Below, piece by piece: positions 22,801 through 31,441 of a stretch of DNA of 32,728 bases. The DNA lies in the IMG/VR virus record IMGVR_UViG_3300042914_002025, positions 1 through 32,728 of that record; one strand, given 5' to 3'. Position 1 is the first letter of the stretch; each line of letters starts with the position of its first letter. Both the position numbers and the translations under genes were made by a program. The notes beneath the pieces were generated by a model. That model made no database searches. It was not told where the DNA came from and saw only the letters and a list, made by a program, of their open reading frames with translations. The stretch is from a virus.

Positions 22801-25636
22801 ACTGAAGCCTATCAAGGAGGCCATCGACGAGCGCACGGACGCCGTGATGGTCGAGCGGTTCAGCGACCTGAACTCCAAGGCCGCGGTGGACGCCGAGGTG
22901 CAGAAGTCGCTCCACAACGAGGCACGCGCCCGGTTCGTCGCCATCGAGCTGAAGTTCGCGGCGAAGGCGACGGAGCCGACCCGCGTGATCGTGGAGGCCG
23001 CCCGTCAGGCAGCCCGTGACATCATCGCCGCCAAGAAGGTGCGCGACGTGCGCCCGAGCGAGCATGTCGCCGCCGAGGCGCGGGCGTCGAAGGACGCCGT
23101 CATGCTCGCTGGCAAGACGGAGATCCCGGACAGCCTGAAGGTCCGTTACCCGACCGGGACGGTGAACGAGGCGCTGATCCGCGCCAAGCGGCAGGAGATG
23201 TACCAGAACCAGCTCGCCGAGGAGGCGCTCCGCGTCAAGGACGAGGTGGACAAGGACGTCAAGTACCTGCGCCGCATCCTGCGCGACGAGAACGTCAAGC
23301 GCATGGGCGCCGACGCCGCCGACCAGGTTGCAGAGCTGCTGTCGCGGTTCGACGTGGCCGCCGTCCCGCTGAAGATCCTCGACCGCAGGAAGCAGACGCT
23401 GTCGGCATGGATGGAGGCAAAGGCCGATGGCGGCATCGTCCCGGACATCGCGCCCGAGCTGCTCGAGGCCGGCCGCCGCGTGAACTACCGCGAGATGACC
23501 GTGGCCGAGTTCCGCGACCTGGTGTCGGCGGTGAAGCAGATCGAGTACGTCGGCAAGAACGAGCGCAAGCTCCAGCTCGCCGAGGAGCGTGCCGAGTTCG
23601 AGGAGAAGCGCGACGATATCGTCACCCGCATTCGTGCGACCGGGCGCCTGCGCGGCCTTGATATCGACCCGCGCAGCCCGCTCACGAACATCGGGCGGAC
23701 GGTGTCCAAGCTCCAGGCGTTCGCCGCTGCCCATCTCAAGGCTGCGTCCATCGCCCGTGTCATGGACGGCGGAAAGGATGACGGCCCGCTGTGGAACACC
23801 GTGATCCGCACGGCGAACGCCGCCGCCGACATGGAGACGCGCATGCGCTCCGAGGCGACGGCCAAGCTCGCAGAGATCCTGAAGCCCGTGTTCGCGCTCG
23901 GCAACATGGGCGGCAAGGGCATGTTCTTCCGGTCGATCAACCGCAGCCTGAACCGCGAGGCACGGATCGCCATCGCCCTGAACATGGGCAACGCCGGCAA
24001 CATGCAGCGCCTGCTTGACGGCGAGGGCTGGAACATGGCCCAGGTGCAGCCCATCCTCGAGAGCCTGACCGCCGCGGAATGGAACGCGGTGCAGCAGGTG
24101 TGGGACTTCCTCGAGACGTACCGCCCGCTGGTCGCCGCGAAGGAGCGCCGCCTGTACGGCAAGGAGCCGAACTGGGTGGAGCCGCAGCCGCTGACCGTGC
24201 GGACATCGGACGGGCAGACGCTGACCATGCGCGGCGGCTATTACCCCGTCAAGTACGACCCCGTGGCGAGCGACCGGGTGGCGACCTTCGATGAGGTGCA
24301 GGAGGCCAAGGACGCGCTCCGAGGCACCTACACAGCCGCCACGACCCGCCGCTCGTTCACGAAGGCCCGTGCCGAGAAGGTGGTCGGTCGCCCGATCCTC
24401 TACACGCTTGACGCCGCGTTCAGCGGTGTCAACGACGTGATCCACGACCTGGCATGGCATGAGTGGCTGATCTCCACGAACCGCCTGCTGCGGGACGAGA
24501 AGTTCGCCAACGCCGTGCGCGAGACGCGGGGGCCGGAGTTCCTGCGGCAGTTGCGGGAGTGGGCGAAGGCGAACGCCGCCGGCGACCGCCCCGCGAACGT
24601 CGAGGGCGCGCTGTCGTGGCTGCGGCAGGGCATCAGCGCGTCGGGACTCGGGTTCAACGTGATGAGCGCCGCGCTCCAGATCACCGGGTTCAACCAGAGC
24701 GTGGTTCGCGTGGGCGCGAAGTGGGTCGGACTCGGGATCGCCGAGTTCACGGCCAGCCCGCTCGTCACCAGCCAGTTCGTGCGCGAGAAGTCATCGTTCA
24801 TGGCCGAGCGCCAGCGGACGCAGTTCCGCGAGCTGAACGAACTCCGTAACACCGTGCGAGGCAAGGGCGCCGGCGTCCGCAAGGTGCTGGCGCAGGCTTA
24901 CGTGGCGATGATGACCATGCAGCGGGCCGTTGACACCCCGACGTGGGTGGGCGCCTACCGCAAGGCGCTGACCGGCGGCAAGGACGATGCGACCGCCGTG
25001 GCGCTCGCCGACCAGGCTGTCAAGGACTCGCAGGGCAGCGGCCTGACGGCAGACCTTGCCGCCATCGAGCGCGGTGGCCCGGGCCTGAAGTTGTTCACCG
25101 TGTTCTACTCGTACATGAACACCGTCTACAACATGGCGGCGGTGCAGACCTACACGGCGCGTGGGCGCGGAAAGCTCGCCGCCGACTACGTCATGCTGCT
25201 GGTTGTCCCGGTGGTACTCGGACACGCCATCAAGGCGTTGCTGACGCCCGATGCAGGCGATGACGATTTCGACCCGGAGGCGCTGGCACGGAAACTGGCC
25301 GCCGAGGAACTGTCGTTCCTGATGGGGACGATGGTCGTGGCCCGCGAGTTCGGCGGGGCGGCGCAGCTCCTGACGGGCGCGGAGGGCGCACGGATGGGCT
25401 ACGGCGGCCCTGCCGGCGTCCGCGCCATCGGCGAGGCGTACAACCTTGCCACGCAGACCGGGCAGATGGAGTTCGACCGTGCCTTCGTCCGTTCGGCGAT
25501 CAACACGCTCGGCGCGTTCACGGGACTCCCGAGCGCGCAGATCAACCGCACCATCGACGGCGTCGAGGCGATCCTCGAGGGCGAGGTCGAGGGCGTCGGC
25601 GCGGTGATCGCTCCTCTCACTGGTGTCAAGAAGTAG
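16808..25636 (+). CDS. Giant internal virion/polyvalent protein (gp16 position)
   Basis: 2942 residues from a GTG start (T7 gp16 has 1318). Segments in order: a hydrophobic Gly/Ala-rich stretch (about 230-270); helices; an ADP-ribosyltransferase-like segment (about 712-815; FRGH 716-719, a TFVSES turn and a C-terminal DEAGNVIPLSRRF); an HhH/glycosylase-like region (about 930-1270, LAVLSPQKNWFENV to IDTHA) split by a coiled coil (about 1010-1150); a zinc-peptidase motif HELVH (1685-1689); long helices with an ETFGYSSGDQMIRAV pattern; and a hydrophobic C-terminus (about 2611-2645 and 2794-2812). This fits the polyvalent proteins described by Iyer and colleagues in 2017. Probably ejected with the DNA. 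No lytic transglycosylase motif was seen. Confidence 0.85.
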   Translation: MIEPDINERMARFAPSQNVGNEPDPIALEVLAETEADAPPPMAPGFDPIAVQIARESQDEMMATLRGASAVNPDQAARAQRIGQQVGIGQDVVLRNMAEMEREVVARQAIDRDLMRTAPNLARFLGQREFATIAHDDIDNLTKTERVFKWFAGIPKDVEEGLSRAVATAELGKMYEAQMRGVEPTWLDRVVIQGYNDELRRLSKESGFIESAANLVGIRVEMAAQVPEQVLMGTVMGGAAGLVGGPFAPATVPAGMAIGATAGLTVGMGRAGYILEAGNAYGSMVEEADTVLRQRRDAGEIDAATYESEMREVRDRARTIATGVGVVNAGLELVGLKMIAAPFREAFKGAVRRATAQAVTQQTTRAALGRAGMQYGLAIAGETGTEVMQEIVTVAGEELNSYGADLPLKMSTEEGRTEVAQRLVDTAVETAKGMALVGLPGPVVNYYVNTRKVAEARKAERFFTDLADVSKQDKVAERSPAAYERFLAAQAEGTQAETIYVDARTMQSVLQQAQRADPALTDEVIDEAMPGIREQIAQQLETGGDVTIPTATFGARLARTDLGRSLIPHMRLNPDALSVDEAVRYRGQMEERRQEAMRLMQEQDAAGTSFSQEAETVRDDVRARLEAAGRSREEADIGSLLYRDFVVTNAARMGMTPAQFQAERGLREIVGAEVGVAPLEQAATMNADYLAAVERGDMEAAQRMVDEAAKARGMMFRGHKRNRPQGVTETFVSESREQAQQFANQHSDGVVSLVRFTKPLRVYEQLIPWQEYQDSWRNSVLLKGYDAVRVIEPNGQDTSLAIRNQESIGFESADPVTYDEAGNVIPLSRRFDITSPRIFEQAAMSTRVPSAKGMEMAALDGMLLADWDAMKDNEKLIAGNLAKIKELGFPVKLDETKTPREQLEQFMEAVADNLDYLYEQMDPTQRERAKMWYVGGRRIVEWLAARYGITDMQAAAMLAVLSPQKNWFENVSMADRIGDILTSARNERWSPEMEKNFRRMVEDVRARVTITERQIADNEKPEKPTKPRTEESLEDFKARKKSFDARRPRLKAKYERDLAQWEQELEEYEVELAELQESGESTTMIRADMAAHRRERPKSPRMPGRVLAESAVEFAARNEQYEKDLAEWEKRGTRLAKILKSKQDRIKYLDDLSASPRMQAMREGTLQTVLASKDLELAGMFVRMFDEEHNDRTFAIITPEGGMAGPSMGASGPMSMRWGSYSTIQKAISVYEDGRAENVHHQIGKAHKVRNFYNNLFDPTNVNAATIDTHAIAAGALMPLSASDDIVGWGLGAGVSDAKLGLHGGYPILFEAYRRAAARRGIIAREEQSITWEAIRGLFVAAEKKTLKPIIAEVWGRYMKGDISLEDARAQVFKLAGGIKTPEWVAQPANLPVGSTYSGRSRSLMDAMTPAIQQQMQQMTRLMFEIAPDLRDEKLSAAWKALPMEIRHAISRSVMAKIVPKILKEYGVTAAIEEQIGGWEGGTELSFAMSLPSTTLVRQISQALREVLSQKAIFSISEQKFEGASRAGLVVIDLQPGTTPEQITELYEKRLYQVTKLGHSTVGSSMVIGLNEGVDSGELARRIDAELGNDPLIVRIKHGEAWSLYDESPEQTVEGAAVDERGLARVDERRRLDALREQATELIVKELRAAGLYEQAAAGPARGGFDFGRLKILLGERADATTFLHELVHFYMHTYTTAAAEGRADAQMLADLDILFRWLNVEGDTPEARLKTYLARTFEQRRPDEEAIAYNSEIYMWEGKAPSAELRGVFERMRTFFNRVYKSIRDELNAIYRREFGKDLPILTGEVRQVFDRMLAAPEAIRRQQAIDGIKPAFLTREQAGVDEAQWAEHQAALADAEAIAINDMTKASLRTVQWLSNARSRIVKEMQSKHDAKRKEVRDEVAAQVRMEPAYRAQAYLRYGKFIDADGQEVEVDGPHKLDLDTVKQMYELEPEALRPDVTAMARGKYGFVGKDGLNPDMIAETFGYSSGDQMIRAVMGLKPIKEAIDERTDAVMVERFSDLNSKAAVDAEVQKSLHNEARARFVAIELKFAAKATEPTRVIVEAARQAARDIIAAKKVRDVRPSEHVAAEARASKDAVMLAGKTEIPDSLKVRYPTGTVNEALIRAKRQEMYQNQLAEEALRVKDEVDKDVKYLRRILRDENVKRMGADAADQVAELLSRFDVAAVPLKILDRRKQTLSAWMEAKADGGIVPDIAPELLEAGRRVNYREMTVAEFRDLVSAVKQIEYVGKNERKLQLAEERAEFEEKRDDIVTRIRATGRLRGLDIDPRSPLTNIGRTVSKLQAFAAAHLKAASIARVMDGGKDDGPLWNTVIRTANAAADMETRMRSEATAKLAEILKPVFALGNMGGKGMFFRSINRSLNREARIAIALNMGNAGNMQRLLDGEGWNMAQVQPILESLTAAEWNAVQQVWDFLETYRPLVAAKERRLYGKEPNWVEPQPLTVRTSDGQTLTMRGGYYPVKYDPVASDRVATFDEVQEAKDALRGTYTAATTRRSFTKARAEKVVGRPILYTLDAAFSGVNDVIHDLAWHEWLISTNRLLRDEKFANAVRETRGPEFLRQLREWAKANAAGDRPANVEGALSWLRQGISASGLGFNVMSAALQITGFNQSVVRVGAKWVGLGIAEFTASPLVTSQFVREKSSFMAERQRTQFRELNELRNTVRGKGAGVRKVLAQAYVAMMTMQRAVDTPTWVGAYRKALTGGKDDATAVALADQAVKDSQGSGLTADLAAIERGGPGLKLFTVFYSYMNTVYNMAAVQTYTARGRGKLAADYVMLLVVPVVLGHAIKALLTPDAGDDDFDPEALARKLAAEELSFLMGTMVVAREFGGAAQLLTGAEGARMGYGGPAGVRAIGEAYNLATQTGQMEFDRAFVRSAINTLGAFTGLPSAQINRTIDGVEAILEGEVEGVGAVIAPLTGVKK

Positions 25637-25687
25637 AAACGAACCGCAGACTGATATCATCCACCCCACGGCAGGGAGACGCTATAG

Positions 25688-28126
25688 ATGACGATTTCCA
25701 GCACAACGCGAATTGCGGGTCCGTTCACGGGCAACGGCACGGCATCCACGTTCCCCTTCACCTTCAAGGTGTTCGCGGCCGCAGACCTCGACGTTGTCCG
25801 GCTGAACAGTTCCACGGGCGTCGAGTCCACGCTCGTCCTGAACTCCGACTACAGCGTCGCCCTCAACGGCGACCAGAACTCGAACCCGGGCGGCAGCATC
25901 ACGCTGCTTGCCGGCGCGCTTGCGACCGGGTTCACGCTCGTCATCACCTCGGACATCGCGAACCTCCAGCCCACGGACCTGACGAACCAGGGCGGGTTCT
26001 ACCCTGAGGTCATCACGGACGCGCTGGACCGGGCGACCATCCAGATCCAGCAGATCAGCGACATCGGCGACCGGACCATCAAGATCCCGATCACGGACGG
26101 CAGCCTGAACATGGAGCTGCCGACCGCGGATGCGCGTGCGAACTCGTTCCTCGCCTTCGACGCCAACGGCCTCCCCACGGCGATCACGGCTGGAACGAGC
26201 GGCGCGCCCACGACGATCACGCGCCAGGTGTTCAGCGGCACGGGTTCGCAGACGGTGTTCACGCTCGCCTCGGACCCCGGTGCGCTCGGCAACAGCGCAC
26301 AGGTCTACATCGGCGGCGTATACCAGCAGCGCAGCACCTACACGATTGCCGGCACGACCCTGACGTTCTCGCAGGCTCCGGTTGCCGGGACCGACAACAT
26401 CGAGTTCGTGAACTTCCTGACGAGCAACATCGGCGCGACGAGCGCGGACCTCGTCACCTACACGCCGAGCGGCGTCGGCGCAGTCGCCCGCAGCGCGGCG
26501 AGCAAGTTCGGCGATGTGATTAGCGTCAAGGATTTCGGTGCTGTTGGAGACGATGTCGCCAACGACACAGCAGCTTTGCAGGCAGCAATCAATGCCGCAT
26601 ACGCAGCGAACAAGGCGCTATACATCCCAGGCGGAAAATATCGCTTCACGACACTGACTTTTGCCCCAACTGATTCTGTTTCTACCGGGCAGGGACTGCG
26701 AATCTATGGAGATTCCACAGGCAATGGAACTGGTGGGCGCGGAACCATTTTGCGGACAACGGCATCGAGCGGCGCTGCCTTCACGATCAATGCATCAACT
26801 GGTGCGTGTTATGTTGAGCTTGATGGATTGACGTTTGCTGGTAACCCGAACGTCACGTCTGGCGTCCAATTCAACCAAAACTGGTTGGCAAAAATCAAGA
26901 ATTGCGTGTTTACCGGGTTCTCAAATGCTTCTGCCAAGGCATTGTGGTTCTATACGAGCGCGGTTTCTGTTGGATATTCCGGTTCATCGTTCGTACAGAA
27001 CTGCATCTTTCAAAGCAACAGCACTGGCATTTTCAGCGGCGGAGCTGCATCGGGAACCCCAGCGGTAAATTTCGTTCAATACCGAGACTGTTATTTTCTT
27101 GACCATACCGTTGCAGCCGTGCAAGTTGGCGCAAGTGGTGGACCAGCAATGCAGGCGCGATCCCACATTTTCAACGGGTGTGGATTTGAAGGGAATGCAC
27201 GCGACATCCTGACTTATGCGTCGATGTACGCCATGTCGGTAACTGGCTGCTACTTCGAAACCATTACTCCGAGCCACACAGCTCCACGCATTGAGATTGC
27301 GACTGATGGCGTTAGCGCACCTGGCGAATCAATCAACATCAGTGAGTGCTATTTCCAGTACGACAATCTTGCCGCCGGCAACTCAATCATTTCGATTGCG
27401 TCCGGAAGCATCAATGTCAAGAAAAATCATTGCTCGAACGGCAACCAGACTGACAGGTATTTCCTGTCGGCCACGCACGCAACGAAGTCGGATTTTGAGC
27501 CAAGCACGACCCCGCCTGGTGTCACTGCATTTCCGAGCAGGATTTCAAGTACGTCAAGCATTGGTGCTGCCAAAATCTATACGCAAGCGGTGAATACCGA
27601 ATTGCGTCCCGAGCCTCTTGCGAGCAACACCGCAAATGCCGCGAGGATTTATCAGGGGGCTGGATCGCCGAGCAACTCTCTTGGCTCAAGCGGCGATCTG
27701 TACATCAACAATGCAGTGTCTGGGGAAAACATTGAATCTCGTGATGCAATCTGGCAGAAGGGTTCGTCTTTCTGGAAGCGAGTCACATACCTTCAGTCGA
27801 TTGACAACATCTCATATGCATCGGTGATGACCCCGGATCTCGCCAAGGGTTCTATCCTTCAAATCACGCCGAACAACAGCAGTGCGTTCACGATTGATCC
27901 GGTTGCCAATGCTGGTCCTGGCCAGATTTACAGCATCGCAATTATCAATACAACTGGTGGCGCTCTTGGCGCAGCAACCTTTTCGACTGCTTCCGGCGGT
28001 TACAAACTTGCTGGAGCGTGGACCCAGCCCGCTAATGGTTTCCGAAGGATTGTGACCTTCTACTACGACCCAGGAAATTTGTTCAGTTACGAAATTGCGC
28101 GATCCGCTGCTGACGTTGCAAACTAA
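25688..28126 (+). CDS. Tailspike/tail fibre with beta-helix domain
   Basis: 812 residues. Residues 1-140 are the podoviral fibre adaptor (FPFTFKVFAAADLDVVRLN, then a LTNQGGFYPEVITDALDRAT motif), which binds the tail. A second beta domain spans about 165-250. The joint ISVKDFGAVGDDVANDTAAL begins a pectate-lyase-like right-handed beta-helix that runs to about 600, then a C-terminal trimerisation or receptor region. AGGGAG lies about 10 nt before ATG. Codon use is GC-rich until about 26515 and then turns distinctly AT-rich, which points to exchange of the receptor-binding part. Depolymerase activity is likely but not shown. Confidence 0.9.
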   Translation: MTISSTTRIAGPFTGNGTASTFPFTFKVFAAADLDVVRLNSSTGVESTLVLNSDYSVALNGDQNSNPGGSITLLAGALATGFTLVITSDIANLQPTDLTNQGGFYPEVITDALDRATIQIQQISDIGDRTIKIPITDGSLNMELPTADARANSFLAFDANGLPTAITAGTSGAPTTITRQVFSGTGSQTVFTLASDPGALGNSAQVYIGGVYQQRSTYTIAGTTLTFSQAPVAGTDNIEFVNFLTSNIGATSADLVTYTPSGVGAVARSAASKFGDVISVKDFGAVGDDVANDTAALQAAINAAYAANKALYIPGGKYRFTTLTFAPTDSVSTGQGLRIYGDSTGNGTGGRGTILRTTASSGAAFTINASTGACYVELDGLTFAGNPNVTSGVQFNQNWLAKIKNCVFTGFSNASAKALWFYTSAVSVGYSGSSFVQNCIFQSNSTGIFSGGAASGTPAVNFVQYRDCYFLDHTVAAVQVGASGGPAMQARSHIFNGCGFEGNARDILTYASMYAMSVTGCYFETITPSHTAPRIEIATDGVSAPGESINISECYFQYDNLAAGNSIISIASGSINVKKNHCSNGNQTDRYFLSATHATKSDFEPSTTPPGVTAFPSRISSTSSIGAAKIYTQAVNTELRPEPLASNTANAARIYQGAGSPSNSLGSSGDLYINNAVSGENIESRDAIWQKGSSFWKRVTYLQSIDNISYASVMTPDLAKGSILQITPNNSSAFTIDPVANAGPGQIYSIAIINTTGGALGAATFSTASGGYKLAGAWTQPANGFRRIVTFYYDPGNLFSYEIARSAADVAN

Positions 28127-28138
28127 AAAGTAACTTCT

Positions 28139-29758
28139 ATGCCCCAAACCAAACCAACCTCCGAACAGGTCACGTTCCTCGCCGCCGGCACGGGCGCCAC
28201 GCAGCGCACTGCGCTCGACAAGCTCCGCGATGCCGTGAGCGTCAAGGACTTTGGTGCAGCAGGCGATGGAACGGCGGATGACACGGCAGAAATTCAGGCG
28301 GCACTTGACGCAGTTCCTGCCGTTGGCGGATGCGTGTACTTCCCGGCAGGTACATATGTCGTGTCAGCGCCACTCGTCGTTGACTCAAATACCGTTTTGG
28401 TTGGCGACGGGATGTATGTGTCCAAGCTGTCTGCAACAACGGCATTTACGTCATCGCAGGCAATGGTCTACGCGAATACCGAGAACAACATCACTATCGA
28501 AGATCTTGGGTTCTTCGGCAACACGAACGGAACGCTCGGCGCTGGCACCGGAATTCACTTGAAGAACGGCACCAGGAACCAGGTTCGGAACTGTTACGTT
28601 GAGAACACCACGCAAGCAGGCATCCGTTACGAGGAGCAGAATAACGGCATCATCGATGGATGCACTCTCAACGCATGCGGGCGAACGGGATACACAGACA
28701 ATCACGGGATCATGCTGTATTCGGCTAGCGGTTCAGCAATCCAGACGTATTCCTGCAAGGTCACATCCAATACTGTCACCAATTCCTTCCGCAAGGGAAT
28801 CACGACGTTCTCCGATCTGCTGTTGTACGACCTGCTGATTTCCGGCAATACGGTAACTGGCTCTGGACTCGGGAACATTTATGTCGGCGGCACAGCTCCT
28901 GCCAGCACGCACGACAAAATCCGGGTGGTCGGGAATTATGTCGAGGGAGGCCCGATCAACATTCAAGTCGGAGCAACGAGCAATTCCGTCATCGACGGGA
29001 ACACTTGCGGGGCTAACACTACGGCCAGCGCAAACATCGGATTCGTAGATTCAACGGATCTCGTCATCTCCAACAATGTCGTGCAGAGTTCCAACCTGCA
29101 TGCCATTGCGACGATTACGAGTGGTGCAGCGCGGAACGAGCAGATTTCCATCGTCGGAAACATCGCCCGAAACAGCAACAGAAGTGATTCAGCAACCGGG
29201 TTTGGGATTTGGGTTGCCGACACGGATGTGGCGATTGTGTCTGGCAACATTGTCATCGACGATGTGGCAACGACCAGGCAGCGATATGGAATCGTCGATG
29301 CGACCGGCAACACGAATGTTGCGATCCGAGACAACATCGTTCTGAATACGGTGACGGCGCCGTACCTTGTGCAGACCGCAACAGGCATGTTGTCATATGC
29401 CGAGTTCGGCACGTCGTTTGTGTTCGCTGGCAGCATTCGCACGAATCAATCCGTGTACACGGCTTCCAACGGCAACAACAACAACATTGTCATCCCGTCA
29501 CAATGCGGAACGATGCGGATCACTGGGCCAACTGGTGCATATTCGATAACCGGGCTAGCCGGCGGGACTATTGGCCGGGAAATCACCATCATCAACGACA
29601 CGGCATACACGTTGACGCTGGAAGTCAATGACGCTAACTCATCGGTTGGGAATCGTTTGCTTCCAACTGGAAGTGTTGACATGTCCGTTGTTGCTTATGG
29701 TTCGCAACGATTGTTGTATGCGACGGCTCAAGGCAATAATTTCTGGGTGACACCATGA
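28139..29758 (+). CDS. Second beta-helix tailspike
   Basis: 539 residues. It lacks the long adaptor of the first tailspike and begins with a short joint (TGATQRTALDKLRDAVSVKD) leading into FGAAGDGTADDTAEIQAALD, the start of a pectate-lyase-3-type helix with many NxVxxG-like turns. The C-terminal 120 residues form a separate beta domain ending NFWVTP. No ribosome binding site precedes ATG 28139, and the 12-nt gap is AT-rich. It may dock on the first tailspike as a branched receptor-binding system and split capsular or O-polysaccharide. Confidence 0.85.
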   Translation: MPQTKPTSEQVTFLAAGTGATQRTALDKLRDAVSVKDFGAAGDGTADDTAEIQAALDAVPAVGGCVYFPAGTYVVSAPLVVDSNTVLVGDGMYVSKLSATTAFTSSQAMVYANTENNITIEDLGFFGNTNGTLGAGTGIHLKNGTRNQVRNCYVENTTQAGIRYEEQNNGIIDGCTLNACGRTGYTDNHGIMLYSASGSAIQTYSCKVTSNTVTNSFRKGITTFSDLLLYDLLISGNTVTGSGLGNIYVGGTAPASTHDKIRVVGNYVEGGPINIQVGATSNSVIDGNTCGANTTASANIGFVDSTDLVISNNVVQSSNLHAIATITSGAARNEQISIVGNIARNSNRSDSATGFGIWVADTDVAIVSGNIVIDDVATTRQRYGIVDATGNTNVAIRDNIVLNTVTAPYLVQTATGMLSYAEFGTSFVFAGSIRTNQSVYTASNGNNNNIVIPSQCGTMRITGPTGAYSITGLAGGTIGREITIINDTAYTLTLEVNDANSSVGNRLLPTGSVDMSVVAYGSQRLLYATAQGNNFWVTP

Positions 29759-29979
29759 CCACCCCTCACCACGACGAACTGTTCCTCGCCATCGGCCGCC
29801 TCGAGGGGAAGGTCGATTCGATCCTCGCCCAGCAGTCGCGCCAGAACGACGAGCTGAAGGCGCACGACGCACGCATCCGATCACTCGAGCACTCACGCGG
29901 CTACATGCTCGGCTGGAGCGCGGCCATCGGGGCCGGCATGAGCCTTGCCGCCAACTACCTCATCAAGCACTTCGCATAA
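29755..29979 (+). CDS. Holin candidate
   Basis: 74 residues. An N-terminal coiled coil (about 8-48, charged) is followed by one transmembrane helix (about 49-70, GYMLGWSAAIGAGMSLAANYL) and a short basic end. This layout is seen in XhlA-like and other small holin-associated proteins. The start overlaps the tailspike stop (ATGA). No endolysin gene is adjacent, so the lysis role is inferred from topology and context only. Confidence 0.6.
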   Translation: MTTPHHDELFLAIGRLEGKVDSILAQQSRQNDELKAHDARIRSLEHSRGYMLGWSAAIGAGMSLAANYLIKHFA

Positions 29980-29989
29980 GGAACCCGCC

Positions 29990-30532
29990 ATGCCAATGGA
30001 CATCGTCATCGCCACCGACAAGCCGGAGTACCGCACGAGCGGACTCATCACCGCCTCGAGCGGGACATACGACAACGCGGTCCCGACCGCCACGATCCCG
30101 TCCACGACGGGCCAGACGTTCCTCGTCCCGACGAACCTCGGCGACAAGCCGAGCCTGCTTCGCCTGGTCCCGTTCCACAGCGCGAGCAACGCCACGACCC
30201 CGGGCATGCGCGTGATCGGCTGGACCACGTACGTGCAGACGAACGGCACCCCGATCTACGTCCCGTCGCTGCTCGCTGACCTGGCGTGCGCGTACAACGC
30301 CACCGCCGGCAGCATCCCGAGCCTTTTCGTAAACGGCACGACGCAGCACTTCTTCCATGCGATCACGGTCGGCACGGGCGTTCCCACGGTGAACGTGTAC
30401 AGCCCCGGCACGGCCGCTGCTGCCGGCACGCCATCGGCCGGCGTGGTGATAGACACCATTGGCGTCCAGTACGTGACGTTCCAGTTCGAGTCCTCGACGG
30501 GCACGATGGGCGCGTTCTACGCATTCCTCTGA
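29990..30532 (+). CDS. Hypothetical beta-rich virion protein
   Basis: 180 residues, rich in Thr, Ser, Gly and Val with no long helix. No family recognised. The composition and the place among tail-fibre genes suggest a structural or decoration protein. I use ATG 29990 with AAGGAA about 7 nt upstream; the earlier in-frame ATG at 29945 lies inside the previous gene. ATG 29996 is also possible. Base composition here is GC-rich, unlike the tailspikes before it. Confidence 0.7.
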   Translation: MPMDIVIATDKPEYRTSGLITASSGTYDNAVPTATIPSTTGQTFLVPTNLGDKPSLLRLVPFHSASNATTPGMRVIGWTTYVQTNGTPIYVPSLLADLACAYNATAGSIPSLFVNGTTQHFFHAITVGTGVPTVNVYSPGTAAAAGTPSAGVVIDTIGVQYVTFQFESSTGTMGAFYAFL

Positions 30533-30544
30533 TCGGAGGCCGCG

Positions 30545-31441
30545 ATGCGGTACGACGTAGGCAGGTTCCGACGCCCGATGCGCCGTTCGACCGAGGGCCA
30601 GTTGATGAGCCTCATCAGTCTTGGGATTTCGGCAGAGATTCTTGTCGTTGCCGGCGGCGGAGGAGGAGGCGGTTCGCAAGCCGGACAGTACGGCGGCGGA
30701 GGTGGCGGAGCAGGTGGATTGCTTTATTTCGCTGCCGCAAATATCTCGTCCGCCTTATGGGTTGTGACCATTGGAGGCGGCGGAGCCGGTGGCACGCATG
30801 CCGCGAATGCAGGGGCCGGAACGAACACCACCATCGCAGCGATTGGAGCTACCGCAATTGGTGGTGGTCGCGGTGGTCGTGGAAGTGCAACAACATCACA
30901 ACCGACGAACGGTGGATCTGGTGGTGGTGTTGGTGGATTTCCGACGCAAACAGCTGGAACCGGAACGGTCGGTCAGGGCAATGATGGTGGAGCAAACGCA
31001 ACAAATGCTGTTCCTTTCCGCGGAGCGGGTGGTGGCGGTGCGGGCGGCGTTGGCGCTACCGCAAACAACGGAACTGGAGCTGGCGGTGCTGGATTGACGT
31101 ATTTCGGAAATGCTTACGCTGGCGGCGGTGGAGGTGGATCAGGAACGACTGCGGCTGGCGGAACTGGCGGATCAAGTGTTGGCGGAAACGGAGCCACTAC
31201 CGCAACGACCAATGGAACGGGATCAAACGCCACAGCCAGCACCGGAAGCGGCGGAGGCGGTGCTGCGCCTGTCCTGTCTGGATCGGGTTCGGCAGGAGGT
31301 CTTGGGTCCGATGGCGTTGTCGTAATTCGGTATCCAGGCGTTGCAATTCCAACGGCTGCTTACACCGGAACGATGACGACATCCACGAGCGGTGGATTCA
31401 CGACGCACACTCTGACGACTTCGGGGACTTTCACCACATGA
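30545..31441 (+). CDS. Glycine-rich tail adhesin
   Basis: 298 residues. After a basic N-terminus comes EILVVAGGGGGGG, repeated GGGGGAGG blocks, and the closing GVVVIRYPG motif, which is the usual order of the phage glycine-rich tail domain. A C-terminal Thr/Ser-rich beta strand set follows. Related adhesins such as the gp38 of phage S16 use polyglycine-II helix sandwiches with variable loops between them to bind receptors. GGAGG lies 5 nt before ATG 30545. The coding sequence becomes less GC-rich from about 30620. Confidence 0.8.
   Translation: MRYDVGRFRRPMRRSTEGQLMSLISLGISAEILVVAGGGGGGGSQAGQYGGGGGGAGGLLYFAAANISSALWVVTIGGGGAGGTHAANAGAGTNTTIAAIGATAIGGGRGGRGSATTSQPTNGGSGGGVGGFPTQTAGTGTVGQGNDGGANATNAVPFRGAGGGGAGGVGATANNGTGAGGAGLTYFGNAYAGGGGGGSGTTAAGGTGGSSVGGNGATTATTNGTGSNATASTGSGGGGAAPVLSGSGSAGGLGSDGVVVIRYPGVAIPTAAYTGTMTTSTSGGFTTHTLTTSGTFTT

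Noticed and set aside
21962-24460. 832-residue minus-strand open frame and many other long antisense frames
   Set aside because: They are shadows of the GC-rich giant gene and other real genes, with Arg/His/Leu/Val-biased composition and no independent signals.
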